From DASUBV01 sp035763085 (GTDB taxonomy: Bacteria; Actinomycetota; Actinomycetes; Streptosporangiales; Streptosporangiaceae): a stretch of DNA of 16,232 nt. A model generated the notes under the pieces. It saw only the letters and a list, made by a program, of their open reading frames with translations. It was not told the origin of the DNA and ran no database searches. Each line of letters starts with the position of its first letter. The first letter of the stretch is position 1. A program made the translations under genes and the position numbers. Shown one piece after another: positions 1 to 7,751 of this stretch. The DNA lies in assembly GCA_035763085.1 (NCBI GenBank), contig DASUBV010000276.1, positions 1 to 16,232 of the forward strand, given 5' to 3'.

Positions 1-197
1 CGCCCGGCACCGGGGCCGGTTGCCGGGTCGAGGTCGTCGCCGAACGGGGGGCCGCCACGGCGGAGCTGCCCGACCGGCTGAGCTGGCGCGACGAGGCCGG
101 CCGACACCTGTTGCGGCTGCGCGGGCCCGGGGATCGCGGGCCGGAGCGCCAGGGCCGCGGGCGGCGCCGGCTGGCCGCAGCCGCCGGCCCGCGGTGA
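1..197 (+). CDS. 3' end of an unrecognised protein (partial, starts before the window)
   Basis: Reading from base 3, a frame stays open for 64 codons and stops at TGA 195-197. Nearly every codon ends in G or C, and the first two thirds have a normal protein-like mix of residues (for example VEVVAERGAATAELPDRLSW), unlike the arginine/proline/glycine-only translations of the other frames here. This is why I think it is the true C-terminus of a gene entering from the left. The last 20 or so residues are a basic Arg/Gly/Ala-rich tail. I do not recognise a family. It runs towards rsmH on the opposite strand, so it is not part of the division cluster. Confidence 0.5.
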   Translation, partial: PGTGAGCRVEVVAERGAATAELPDRLSWRDEAGRHLLRLRGPGDRGPERQGRGRRRLAAAAGPR

Positions 198-651
198 CCG
201 GCCCGGCCGGGACCTCATCGGCGGCCGCGGCCTCGCCGCGCGGCGGGCGGCGCGGGCTGGCCTGCAGCGCCCAGCCGGGCGGCAGCCCGGCGTCGCTGCC
301 CCGGCGCGCTCCGCGCTGGCCGGGCTGGCCGCCGCGGCTGGCCTGCTGGCGTGTCCTGGACTCAGTTCTCATGGCGGTTACGTCCGTTCTCCCCTGTCGC
401 ACGCGGCCGCAGGGCCCGCATGCGATCTGCCCCACGGCACCTGCCCCCGGCCGGCACCGGGCAGGGCAGGTGCCGGCCGGCACCCGATGCCCTGCTCCCG
501 CAGCGGCGGACTTCCCGTGCCCATGCGCTGCCGGCGAAACCGGTTCCTCGCTCTCCTGTGTCCCGGCAGCCTGTCCCCCGGCTGCCGCGGCCGTCCCGGC
601 CGCTGTCGTCTCCCCTGCCGCCCGGCCCGCAGCCGCCCCGGCCCCAGCCGG
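198..651. other. Stretch without a convincing gene downstream of rsmH
   Basis: No frame on either strand gives a recognisable protein. The long plus-strand frame through this stretch is low-complexity and lies antisense to rsmH further on. On the minus strand a frame beginning with ATG at 372 stays open to the left edge. It is Arg/Pro/Ala-rich, has no membrane segment in 124 codons, and over 1-197 its codon use is much worse than that of the opposing plus-strand frame. Bases 350-430 are less GC-rich than their surroundings, as in an intergenic spacer. I see no clean terminator. Confidence 0.4.
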
Positions 652-655
652 TCAT
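362..655 (-). CDS. Doubtful small ORF overlapping the rsmH stop
   Basis: A 97-codon frame starts with an ATG at 655 that overlaps the rsmH stop as ATGA, the arrangement expected for a translationally coupled gene. Against it being real, the product is almost only Gly, Arg, Cys and Ala, has no membrane helix, and its codons end in A or T far more often than those of the neighbours. An FtsL-like protein (short, one membrane helix) normally sits at this place in actinobacteria, and this ORF does not look like one. It may be a decayed remnant or chance. Confidence 0.15.
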   Translation of the reverse strand: MTGWGRGGCGPGGRGDDSGRDGRGSRGTGCRDTGERGTGFAGSAWAREVRRCGSRASGAGRHLPCPVPAGGRCRGADRMRALRPRATGENGRNRHEN

Positions 656-1620
656 GCCGCGGCCCGCACGCGCTCGGCGGCCCGCAGCCGCGCGGACGCG
701 GCTCGCGGGTTGGCTGCTAGCTCCTGCTCTCCCGGCCGCTCGGCGCCCCTGGTCAGCAGCCGGAACTGCGGGCGGCTGGCCGGCAGCGACACGGGCAGTC
801 CCGGCGGTGTGGTATCGGCCGCCCGCTGCGCCAGGGCCCGCTTCACCGCGCGGTCCTCCAGTGAGTGATAGGCCAGGACGGCGATCCGGCCGCCGACGGC
901 CATCGCGTCCAGCGCGGCGGGCAGGACGCGGTGCAGTGCCTCCAGCTCGCCGTTGACCTCGATCCGCAGCGCCTGGAAGGTGCGCTTGGCCGGGTTGCCG
1001 CCCGTGCGGCGGGCCGGGGCCGGGATGCTGTCCCGCACCACCTCGGCCAGCCGGAGCGTGGAGGTGAACGGAGCCTGGCCGCGCTCGCGCACCAGCGCGT
1101 CAGCGATCCGGCGGGCGAAGCGCTCCTCGCCGTAATCGCGCAGCAGCCGGGCGAGCCGGTCGGCCGGGTAGGTATTCACGACGTCGGCCGCGGTCAGCGG
1201 GCGCGCGGTGTCCATGCGCATGTCCAGCGGCGCGTCGTAGGAGTAGGCAAAGCCCCGCTGCGGGTCGTCCAGCTGCGGGGAGGAGACACCCAGGTCAAGC
1301 AGGACGCCCTGGACGCTGGGCAGCCCGAGGCGGCCCAGGATGGCGGGCAGTTCGTCATAACGGGACTGGACCAGGGTGACCCGGCCGCCGAAGTCGGCCA
1401 GCAGCTGGCGGGACTCCTCGATGGCCGTGGCGTCGGCGTCAATCCCGACCAGGATCAGCCCGGGGTGCCGCGCCAGCAGGGCGCCGGCGTGGCCGGCCCG
1501 CCCGAGGGTCGCGTCCACCAGCACGGCGCCGCTGACCTCGAGCGCGGGCCCGAGTAGCGCAAGCACGCGGTCCTTCATGACCGGCAGATGACCGGCCGCG
1601 GCCGGACCTGTCGCACCCAT
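652..1620 (-). CDS. rsmH: 16S rRNA (cytosine(1402)-N(4))-methyltransferase RsmH (MraW)
   Basis: RsmH uses S-adenosylmethionine to methylate N4 of C1402 in the ribosomal P site of 16S rRNA. The 322-residue product has the family blocks in order: HLPVM near residue 11, the SAM-binding loop DATLGRAGHA (36-45), LLDLGVSSPQLDDPQRGF (107-124) followed by PLDMRMD (131-137), NPAKRTFQALRIEVNGEL (209-226) and AYHSLEDRAVK (250-260). Length is normal for the family. I chose ATG 1620 because a strong AGAGGGGG ribosome site lies just upstream and the conserved part begins ten residues later. A GTG at 1758 would add 46 unconserved residues. It lies 184 bp downstream of mraZ, probably co-transcribed. One small oddity is an Ala where the usual Gly-Gly-His of motif I has its first Gly. 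Confidence 0.96.
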   Translation of the reverse strand: MGATGPAAAGHLPVMKDRVLALLGPALEVSGAVLVDATLGRAGHAGALLARHPGLILVGIDADATAIEESRQLLADFGGRVTLVQSRYDELPAILGRLGLPSVQGVLLDLGVSSPQLDDPQRGFAYSYDAPLDMRMDTARPLTAADVVNTYPADRLARLLRDYGEERFARRIADALVRERGQAPFTSTLRLAEVVRDSIPAPARRTGGNPAKRTFQALRIEVNGELEALHRVLPAALDAMAVGGRIAVLAYHSLEDRAVKRALAQRAADTTPPGLPVSLPASRPQFRLLTRGAERPGEQELAANPRAASARLRAAERVRAAA

Positions 1621-1784
1621 CGAGCCCCCTCTCTCTGCGTTGCGTTGCGCCTCCGGGCGAGATGCCCGGCCAGGCCCCCATCCGCGCCTGGTGCTGACGG
1701 GCGGCCCTGTCGCCTGGCACCGGGGAAGTGGCGTCAGCCGCAGCGGCCGTCCCAGCACGGGTGGAGACCTCGCCGGGCACCAGC

Positions 1785-1803
1785 GGGCGCGTTGACCGCG
1801 CCC
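1785..1803 (-). terminator. Hairpin directly after the mraZ stop
   Basis: On the minus strand, one base after the mraZ TAA, there is a perfect 7-bp stem GGGCGCG / CGCGCCC with a 5-nt loop GTCAA. There is no T run after it. Its position inside the mraZ-rsmH unit fits a partial terminator, an RNA-processing site or a 3'-end stabiliser. Confidence 0.5.
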
Positions 1804-1804
1804 G

Positions 1805-2236
1805 TTACAGGACTCCTGGCAGCACCTCCTCAGACGCGTCAGAGAATGCGTCCTCCTGCTGGTCCAGGTAGGTATCCCAGGCCTGGGCGTCCCAGATCTC
1901 CAGGCGGGTGTTGGCTCCGACGACGACGCAGTCGCGCTGCAGGCCGGCGTAGTCGCGCAGGGAAGCCGGGATCGTGACCCGGCCCTGCTTGTCCGGCACT
2001 TCGTCAGAGGCGCTGGCGAAGAACACGCGGCTGTAGTCGCGAACGGCCTTGGCCGTCACCGGTGCGGTGCGCAGTGCCTCGGTGATGCGCTCGAATTCCG
2101 GCAGCGGAAACACGTAGAGGCAGCGCTCCTGTCCCTTGGTGAGCACCAGGCCCGTGGCGAGCTCGTCGCGGTACTTGGCGGGCAGGAACAGGCGGCCCTT
2201 CTCGTCGAGGCGGGGCGTGTGCGTGCCGAGAAACAA
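1805..2236 (-). CDS. mraZ: Transcriptional regulator MraZ
   Basis: MraZ is the first gene of the division and cell wall cluster in many bacteria. It is a ring-forming DNA-binding protein that controls its own promoter through short direct repeats. The 143-residue product has the two expected SpoVT-AbrB-type domains: residues 1-47 (MFLGTHTPRLDEKGRLFLPA) and about 76-119 (DEVPDKQGRVTIPASLRDYA). Length is normal. The start is a TTG at 2236. It is supported by the strictly conserved MFLGTH beginning and by an almost perfect ribosome site (GGAGGTGA) 6 nt upstream. rsmH follows 184 bp downstream. The promoter region has four matching repeat boxes (2290-2325), so autoregulation is very likely. The acidic C-terminal tail is unremarkable. 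Confidence 0.97.
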   Translation of the reverse strand: MFLGTHTPRLDEKGRLFLPAKYRDELATGLVLTKGQERCLYVFPLPEFERITEALRTAPVTAKAVRDYSRVFFASASDEVPDKQGRVTIPASLRDYAGLQRDCVVVGANTRLEIWDAQAWDTYLDQQEDAFSDASEEVLPGVL

Positions 2237-2242
2237 CGCCCG

Positions 2243-2250
2243 TCACCTCC
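2243..2250 (-). promoter_or_regulatory. Ribosome binding site fixing the TTG start of mraZ
   Basis: GGAGGTGA on the minus strand, an 8-base match to the anti-Shine-Dalgarno, sits 6 nt before TTG 2236. No ATG or GTG gives the conserved N-terminus, so this site decides the start. Confidence 0.85.
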
Positions 2251-2289
2251 CCAGTCCCCCACCGGCGGTACCACATGAAGCTGCCCTGG

Positions 2290-2325
2290 CTCCACGGTCC
2301 ACCACTGTACTCCACTCTCCTCCAC
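2290..2325 (-). promoter_or_regulatory. MraZ operator: four GTGG(A/T)G boxes at 10-bp period
   Basis: On the minus strand the hexamers GTGGAG (2320-2325), GTGGAG (2310-2315), GTGGTG (2300-2305) and GTGGAG (2290-2295) follow each other with exactly 4-nt spacers, that is one box per DNA turn. MraZ proteins are known to bind short G-rich direct repeats with about 10-bp period upstream of mraZ. Two boxes fall between the predicted -35 and -10 hexamers and two overlie or follow the -10, as expected for a repressor site. Confidence 0.85.
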
Positions 2326-2331
2326 CGTCAA
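2304..2331 (-). promoter_or_regulatory. Predicted housekeeping promoter of mraZ
   Basis: The minus strand has TTGACG (2326-2331) as -35 and TACAGT (2304-2309) as -10, separated by 16 bp. Transcription would begin near 2297, leaving a leader of about 60 nt before the TTG start. The MraZ boxes are interleaved with both hexamers. Confidence 0.65.
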
Positions 2332-2386
2332 CGACTTCTTGTCCCTCAATCCGGGCATGTGACGGGCAAATTCCGAGGTCAGAGCG

Positions 2387-2402
2387 GTGGAGTGAAGTGG
2401 AG
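2387..2402 (+). promoter_or_regulatory. Second, opposite-facing pair of GTGGAG boxes
   Basis: GTGGAG occurs at 2387-2392 and again at 2397-2402 on the plus strand, with the same 10-bp period as the mraZ operator but the opposite orientation. The pair is about 60 bp from the mraZ boxes and about 185 bp before moxR. It could be a second MraZ site acting on the divergent operon. Between here and the moxR ribosome site (2403-2576) I see no clear promoter. TACTGT at 2484-2489 could be a -10 but lacks a good -35. Confidence 0.5.
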
Positions 2403-2587
2403 GGGGCAGCCTGCGGCCTGCCGTTACCCGGCCGAGACCGCAGCGGGACCGGCACGGGATCGCCCAGAGGGCACCGCACGACGTACTGTCTGAACGCACG
2501 GATTTCTCAATCTGAACAGCGAATCGGGCGCCGGTCGGGCCGCCGGCGTGCCGATCGAGTCGCGCCGGACCGACGCGGGGAGGACAT

Positions 2588-3562
<975 letters not shown>

Positions 3563-3595
3563 GCCGGCAGCGGGCAGCGGGAAGGAGGCGCTGGG

Positions 3596-4957
3596 ATGCG
3601 GTCTTCGCTGCTATCGGGGCTTACCACTCGCGGAACATCGTTCCTGACGGCCGGCGCCGCCACCATCCTGGCGGGCTTGCTGCTGGGCACCCGCGCGCTG
3701 CTCAGCGTGGGCGTCGCGCTGATCCTGCTGCCGATGATCGCCCGGCTGGCCGCCGGGCGGTCCCGGTACCGGCTGGGCTGCACCCGGTCCATCAGCCCGC
3801 CCCGGGTGCCGGCCGGGCAGGTCGCCACGGTCACGCTGCGGCTGGAGAATGCCTCCCGGCTGCCGACCGGGCTGATGCTGGCCGAGGACAGCGTGCCGTA
3901 CGCGCTGGGCACCCGGCCCCGGTACGTGCTCGACGGCATCGAGCGCGGCGGGGCGCGCGAGCTGAGCTACCCGCTGCGGTCGGACCTGCGCGGCAAGTTC
4001 GAGATCGGCCCGCTGGAGATCCGCATCGCCGACGCCTTCGGCGTGGTCGAGCTGGGCCGCTCGTTCTCCTCGCGCACCACGTTCGTGGTCACCCCGCGGG
4101 TGGTGCAGCTGCCCCGGACGTTCTCCAGCAGCAGCTGGGCCGGCGACGGGGACGGCCTGACCCGCACGACCGCGGCGGCCGGGGAGGACGATGTCATCCC
4201 CCGGTCCTACCGCGACGGCGACGAGCTGCGCCGGGTGCACTGGCGCTCGACGGCCCGCTACGGCGAGCTCATGGTGCGCCGGGAGGAGCAGCGCTGGCGC
4301 AACCGGGCGCTGCTGTTCCTGGATACCCGCCGGGTCGTGCACACCGGCACCGGGCTGGCCTCCTCGTTCGAGTTCGCCGTCAGCGCCGCCGCGTCGATCG
4401 GCGTGCACCTGGCCCGCCAGGGGCTGGACGGCCAGCTCATCACCGACACCGGCGCCTTCGACAGCGGCGGGATCTTCGAGGACGTGCTGCTGGACTCGCT
4501 GGCGGTGATCAAGGCCTCGGCGCAGCGGGACCTGGCCCGGGGCCTGACGGGGCTGCGGGCCGGCGATGGCGGCCTGATCGTCGCGGTAACCGGGCAGCTG
4601 TCCGCCGGCGAGGCCCGCCAGCTCGCCGCGACCCGGCGGGACCAGTGCCAGGGGATCGCGGTGCTGCTGGCCGTGTCCTCCTGGGCCGACCAGCCCGGCG
4701 GCGGCCGGGCGGCGGGCGGCGGGCCAGCCGGGAACGGGCCAGGACCCGGGCCGGCCGCGGCCGGCCCGGTACGGGTATCCCATGACGAGACAGCCGAGGC
4801 CGCCGGGGTGCTGCGCAACGCCGGCTGGCGGGTGATCTCGGTCGACTCGGCGACCTCGCTGGCGGCCGCCTGGCAGCTGCTGCCACGCTTCGCCGACCGC
4901 CCGGTCCCGGTGGCCGGCGCCTACCTCCAGGGCCCGGCCGGAGAGGCGGCAGGATGA
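3596..4957 (+). CDS. DUF58 domain-containing membrane protein
   Basis: The product has 453 residues. Two closely spaced hydrophobic segments (about 14-32 and 35-52) anchor the N-terminus. A beta-rich, CARDB-like region follows (about 65-170), and then the DUF58 signature RSYRDGDELRRVHWRSTARY (203-222) and GELMVRREEQ (223-232). The later part resembles a von Willebrand-type fold. Residues about 367-392 are a Gly/Pro/Ala linker before a short C-terminal piece. The start ATG 3596 has GGAGG 7 nt upstream. The stop overlaps the transglutaminase start as ATGA, indicating translational coupling. DUF58 proteins occur next to MoxR ATPases across bacteria. Their biochemical role is not established, and partnership with the MoxR protein is inferred from the operon. 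Confidence 0.93.
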   Translation: MRSSLLSGLTTRGTSFLTAGAATILAGLLLGTRALLSVGVALILLPMIARLAAGRSRYRLGCTRSISPPRVPAGQVATVTLRLENASRLPTGLMLAEDSVPYALGTRPRYVLDGIERGGARELSYPLRSDLRGKFEIGPLEIRIADAFGVVELGRSFSSRTTFVVTPRVVQLPRTFSSSSWAGDGDGLTRTTAAAGEDDVIPRSYRDGDELRRVHWRSTARYGELMVRREEQRWRNRALLFLDTRRVVHTGTGLASSFEFAVSAAASIGVHLARQGLDGQLITDTGAFDSGGIFEDVLLDSLAVIKASAQRDLARGLTGLRAGDGGLIVAVTGQLSAGEARQLAATRRDQCQGIAVLLAVSSWADQPGGGRAAGGGPAGNGPGPGPAAAGPVRVSHDETAEAAGVLRNAGWRVISVDSATSLAAAWQLLPRFADRPVPVAGAYLQGPAGEAAG

Positions 4958-7500
4958 GCTACCGGCTGACGATCACTGCGGCCCTGGCCGTCGTGCTGTC
5001 CTCGTTCTCGCTGTTCACCGTCATCGAGGGCCCGGGCTTCCTGTATGCCGGGATCGGGGCAGTCGCGGCGGTCGCCGCCGCCGGGCTGGCCACCCGCCTG
5101 TCGGCGATCCCGGCCGCCGCGGTGGCCTCCGTGGTGGTGCTGGTCAGCATCGTCCCGCTGCTGGTGCTGCCGTCCTGGCAGGCGAGAACCGGCGGCCTGG
5201 TGCTGCTGGCCGTGGTCGCGGCCAGCGCGCTGACCCGCAAGCTCCTGCCGGTGCTGGCCGGGGCCTGCACCTACCTGGGCGCGCTGCTGCTCTACCTCAA
5301 CCTCGTCTTCGCCGCCGGGCAGTCCTACGCCTGGCTGATCCCGGCCCCGGACTCGATGCGGGAGCTGGGCCGGCTGGCCGCTGCCGGCTACGCCGAGCAC
5401 GTCTACGCGCCGCCGGTGCCCGGCATCCACGGCATGGAGCTGGTGGCGGCGGCCGGCATCGGGCTCGTCGCGGTGCTCACCGACCTGATAGCGGTCCGGC
5501 TGCGCAGCCCCGCTGTGGCCGGGCTGCCGCTGCTGGTGCTGTTCAGCGTCCCGGTGGCGACGAACGTCAAGCACGCCGGGGTCGGCCTCACCCTGGCGTT
5601 CTGCCTGGGCATCACCGGGTACCTGGCGCTGCTGGCCGCCGACGGCCGGGAGCGGCTGCGGCTGTGGGGGCGGCTGGTGACCGTGTGGCAGCAGGCCCCC
5701 CAGGACGACGACGAGGACGAGCAGGCCCGCGGCCCGGACACCCGCGCGCTGGCCGCCTCCGGCCGCCGGATCGGGCTGGCCGCCGTCGCCCTGGCAGTGG
5801 TCGTCCCGCTGATGCTGCCCAGCCTGAAGGAACACGGGCTGCTGCACCACAGCGGCACCGGGACCGGCTCCGGATCGGGCGGCCCGCCCGCCCCCGCGCC
5901 GCTGGTGCAGATGCGCTCGCAGCTGCTCGGCCAGTCCGACCAGCCGTTCCTGACCTACCGCAGCACCGCCGCCGACCCGACCCAGCAGTACCTGCAGGTC
6001 TACGTTCTCAACCTGGACAACTCCTCCGGCCAGTGGACGCTGACCAGCCGCAGTCCCAGCACCCCGGTCAGCGCCGGGGCACTGCGGCCGGCACCGGGGC
6101 TGTCGGCGAACACCACGACGGTCAGTACCCGCACCACCATCACCATCGGCAAGGCCGCCGGGTACACCAGCCCGCTGAGCTACCTGCCGCTGCCCTACGC
6201 GCCGGTGTTCCTCAACGTGCCGGGCAGCGGCTGGCGGCAGAGCAACAGCACGCTCATGGTGTACGGGCTGCGGCCGGATGCGGGGCTGCACTACACCGTG
6301 ACCAGCCGGAGGGCCACGCCCACGATCGAGCAGCTGTCGGCCGGGGGCTCGGTCCCGGCCAGCATCCGCGACAGCTACCTGGCCTACACCGGGCCGGACC
6401 GTACCCAGCTGCTGCAGATCGCCCGCAGCATCACCCAGGGCGCGACCAGCCGCTTCGGTCAGGCGATCGCGCTGCAGAACTACTTCACCACCCCCGGCCG
6501 GTTCACCTACACGCTGCACGGCAACCTGCCCGCCACCGTGTACCAGTTCCTGACCACCAACCGGCGCGGCTTCTGCCAGCAGTTCGCGTTCTCGATGGCG
6601 GTGCTGGCCCGGCTGCTGGGGATCCCGGCCCGGATCGCCGTCGGCTACACCGGCGGCACGCTGACCCGTCATCACCTGTGGCGGGTCACCACCGCCGACG
6701 CCCATGCCTGGCCCGAGCTGTACTTCCCCGGCGCGGGCTGGATCCGCTTCGAGCCCACGCCCGGCGGGCCGGGCGGGCAGGGCACCGCGACCCCGCCGGA
6801 GTTCAGCGCGACGACGCCGGGCAGCCCGCCGCAGACCGGGCCGGGGCCGGGGGTCAGCAACCCGGTGACGGCGCCCAGCGCCGGCCCCAGCGCCCCGCTG
6901 TCCAAGCTGCGCGGCCAGCTCGGCGGCGCCACCGGGGGCAACGGGGCGAACGGCCCGGGCGGATCCGGCGGGTTCCCGGTCGGCCTGGTCATCGCGATCG
7001 TGGCCGCGCTGCTGCTCATCTCGCCCGCCCTGGTCAGGGTGGCGACCCGGCGGCGGCGCTGGCTGGCCGCCGCCGGCGATGCCGGGCTCGCGCATGCCGC
7101 GTGGCGGGAGCTGCGGGCCGACCTGACCGATTACGGGCTCGACGGCGCGGCGAGCGAGTCGCCGCGCGCCCTGGCCCGGCGGGTGGTGAAGACGGCCGGC
7201 CTGGGCGAGGCGGAACGGGAAGCGGTCACCAGGATCGCGTCCGCCGAGGAACGGGCCCGCTACGCGCCCGCGCCCGCGCCCGGCGAGTCCCTCCGGGCCG
7301 ACTCCCGCCTCGTGCGCCGTGGCATCGCCCGCAGCGTCCGCCGGGGCCAGCGCTGGCGGGCGCGCCTGATGCCGCCGTCGGTCCTGGGCCCGGTGCTGAC
7401 CGGGCTGCGCCAGGCCGCCGACGTGTTCGGCTGGATGGACGCGGCGGGCCTGCAGATCCGCCGCCGCCTGGGCAGCGTGATCCCCCGCCGGGCGAGCTAG
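4954..7500 (+). CDS. Membrane transglutaminase-like protein, TgpA family
   Basis: The product has 848 residues. The N-terminal third holds several membrane helices (from residue 5 to about 230), then an acidic loop (DDDEDE near 250) and another helix near 271-290. A large extracytoplasmic part follows, containing a transglutaminase core. The catalytic Cys is C541 in RGFCQQFAFSMA and the His is H584 in DAHAWPELYF. The third position is E600 in RFEPTP, where many family members have Asp. A Pro/Gly-rich linker leads to a last helix (about 673-694) and a cytoplasmic DUF4129-like tail. This architecture matches TgpA proteins of Actinobacteria and Pseudomonas. The domain could crosslink or cleave amide bonds at the cell surface, but no substrate is known. 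It is last in the moxR operon. Confidence 0.93.
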   Translation: MSYRLTITAALAVVLSSFSLFTVIEGPGFLYAGIGAVAAVAAAGLATRLSAIPAAAVASVVVLVSIVPLLVLPSWQARTGGLVLLAVVAASALTRKLLPVLAGACTYLGALLLYLNLVFAAGQSYAWLIPAPDSMRELGRLAAAGYAEHVYAPPVPGIHGMELVAAAGIGLVAVLTDLIAVRLRSPAVAGLPLLVLFSVPVATNVKHAGVGLTLAFCLGITGYLALLAADGRERLRLWGRLVTVWQQAPQDDDEDEQARGPDTRALAASGRRIGLAAVALAVVVPLMLPSLKEHGLLHHSGTGTGSGSGGPPAPAPLVQMRSQLLGQSDQPFLTYRSTAADPTQQYLQVYVLNLDNSSGQWTLTSRSPSTPVSAGALRPAPGLSANTTTVSTRTTITIGKAAGYTSPLSYLPLPYAPVFLNVPGSGWRQSNSTLMVYGLRPDAGLHYTVTSRRATPTIEQLSAGGSVPASIRDSYLAYTGPDRTQLLQIARSITQGATSRFGQAIALQNYFTTPGRFTYTLHGNLPATVYQFLTTNRRGFCQQFAFSMAVLARLLGIPARIAVGYTGGTLTRHHLWRVTTADAHAWPELYFPGAGWIRFEPTPGGPGGQGTATPPEFSATTPGSPPQTGPGPGVSNPVTAPSAGPSAPLSKLRGQLGGATGGNGANGPGGSGGFPVGLVIAIVAALLLISPALVRVATRRRRWLAAAGDAGLAHAAWRELRADLTDYGLDGAASESPRALARRVVKTAGLGEAEREAVTRIASAEERARYAPAPAPGESLRADSRLVRRGIARSVRRGQRWRARLMPPSVLGPVLTGLRQAADVFGWMDAAGLQIRRRLGSVIPRRAS

Positions 7501-7527
7501 CCGGACAGGCGTTACACGCCAGTCCGG
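7501..7527 (+). terminator. Terminator hairpin after the transglutaminase gene
   Basis: Directly after the TAG stop there is a stem CCGGAC / GTCCGG continued, across an A-A mismatch, by GGCG / CGCC around a TTACA loop. No T run follows, as is common in high-GC actinobacteria. The rest of the spacer to 7751 contains a weaker inverted repeat (GAGGTC 7542-7547, GACCTC 7566-7571) and no gene. Confidence 0.75.
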
Positions 7528-7751
7528 GCTGCCCGCAATAAGAGGTCAGCCCGAGCGGGAAGCGCGACCTCGGTCATCGGCTGCCGCCGGCGAGTGGAGC
7601 GAGCGCTCGGGCGAGCCGGAGGACGCGGCGCCGTCTGGACTGAGCCTGCGGCGAAGGAAAATGACGTATCCCGGGCATCCCGCGGGCGGGCGGGCCAGCA
7701 CGGCGCCCGGCAGGCGGGCAGGCCTGCACCGCGGTCCCGCAGGCGAGCGGA

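Noticed and set aside
20..868. 282-codon plus-strand frame across the left end
   Set aside because: Low-complexity Ala/Pro/Arg translation that runs antisense into rsmH, with no family features. It is a by-product of high GC.
1621..1758. N-terminal extension of RsmH from GTG 1758
   Set aside because: The 46 added residues are unlike the family and have no ribosome site, while ATG 1620 has a strong one and leads straight into the conserved HLPVM block.
6751..6762. Glu600 instead of Asp in the transglutaminase triad as a sign of inactivity
   Set aside because: The F-E-P-T form is, to my knowledge, frequent in actinobacterial members, so it is not good evidence of a broken enzyme.
4921..7095. 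724-codon minus-strand frame opposite the transglutaminase
   Set aside because: Gln/Arg/Gly/His-rich low-complexity shadow without domains. The plus strand encodes a full TgpA-type protein.
5664..7541. 625-codon plus-strand frame overlapping the transglutaminase
   Set aside because: Another-frame shadow made of Arg, Pro, Ala and Gly, with no ribosome site or motif.
7600..7609. CGAGCGCTCG palindrome in the spacer after the transglutaminase gene
   Set aside because: A lone 10-bp palindrome is expected by chance at this GC content and has no promoter or partner nearby.
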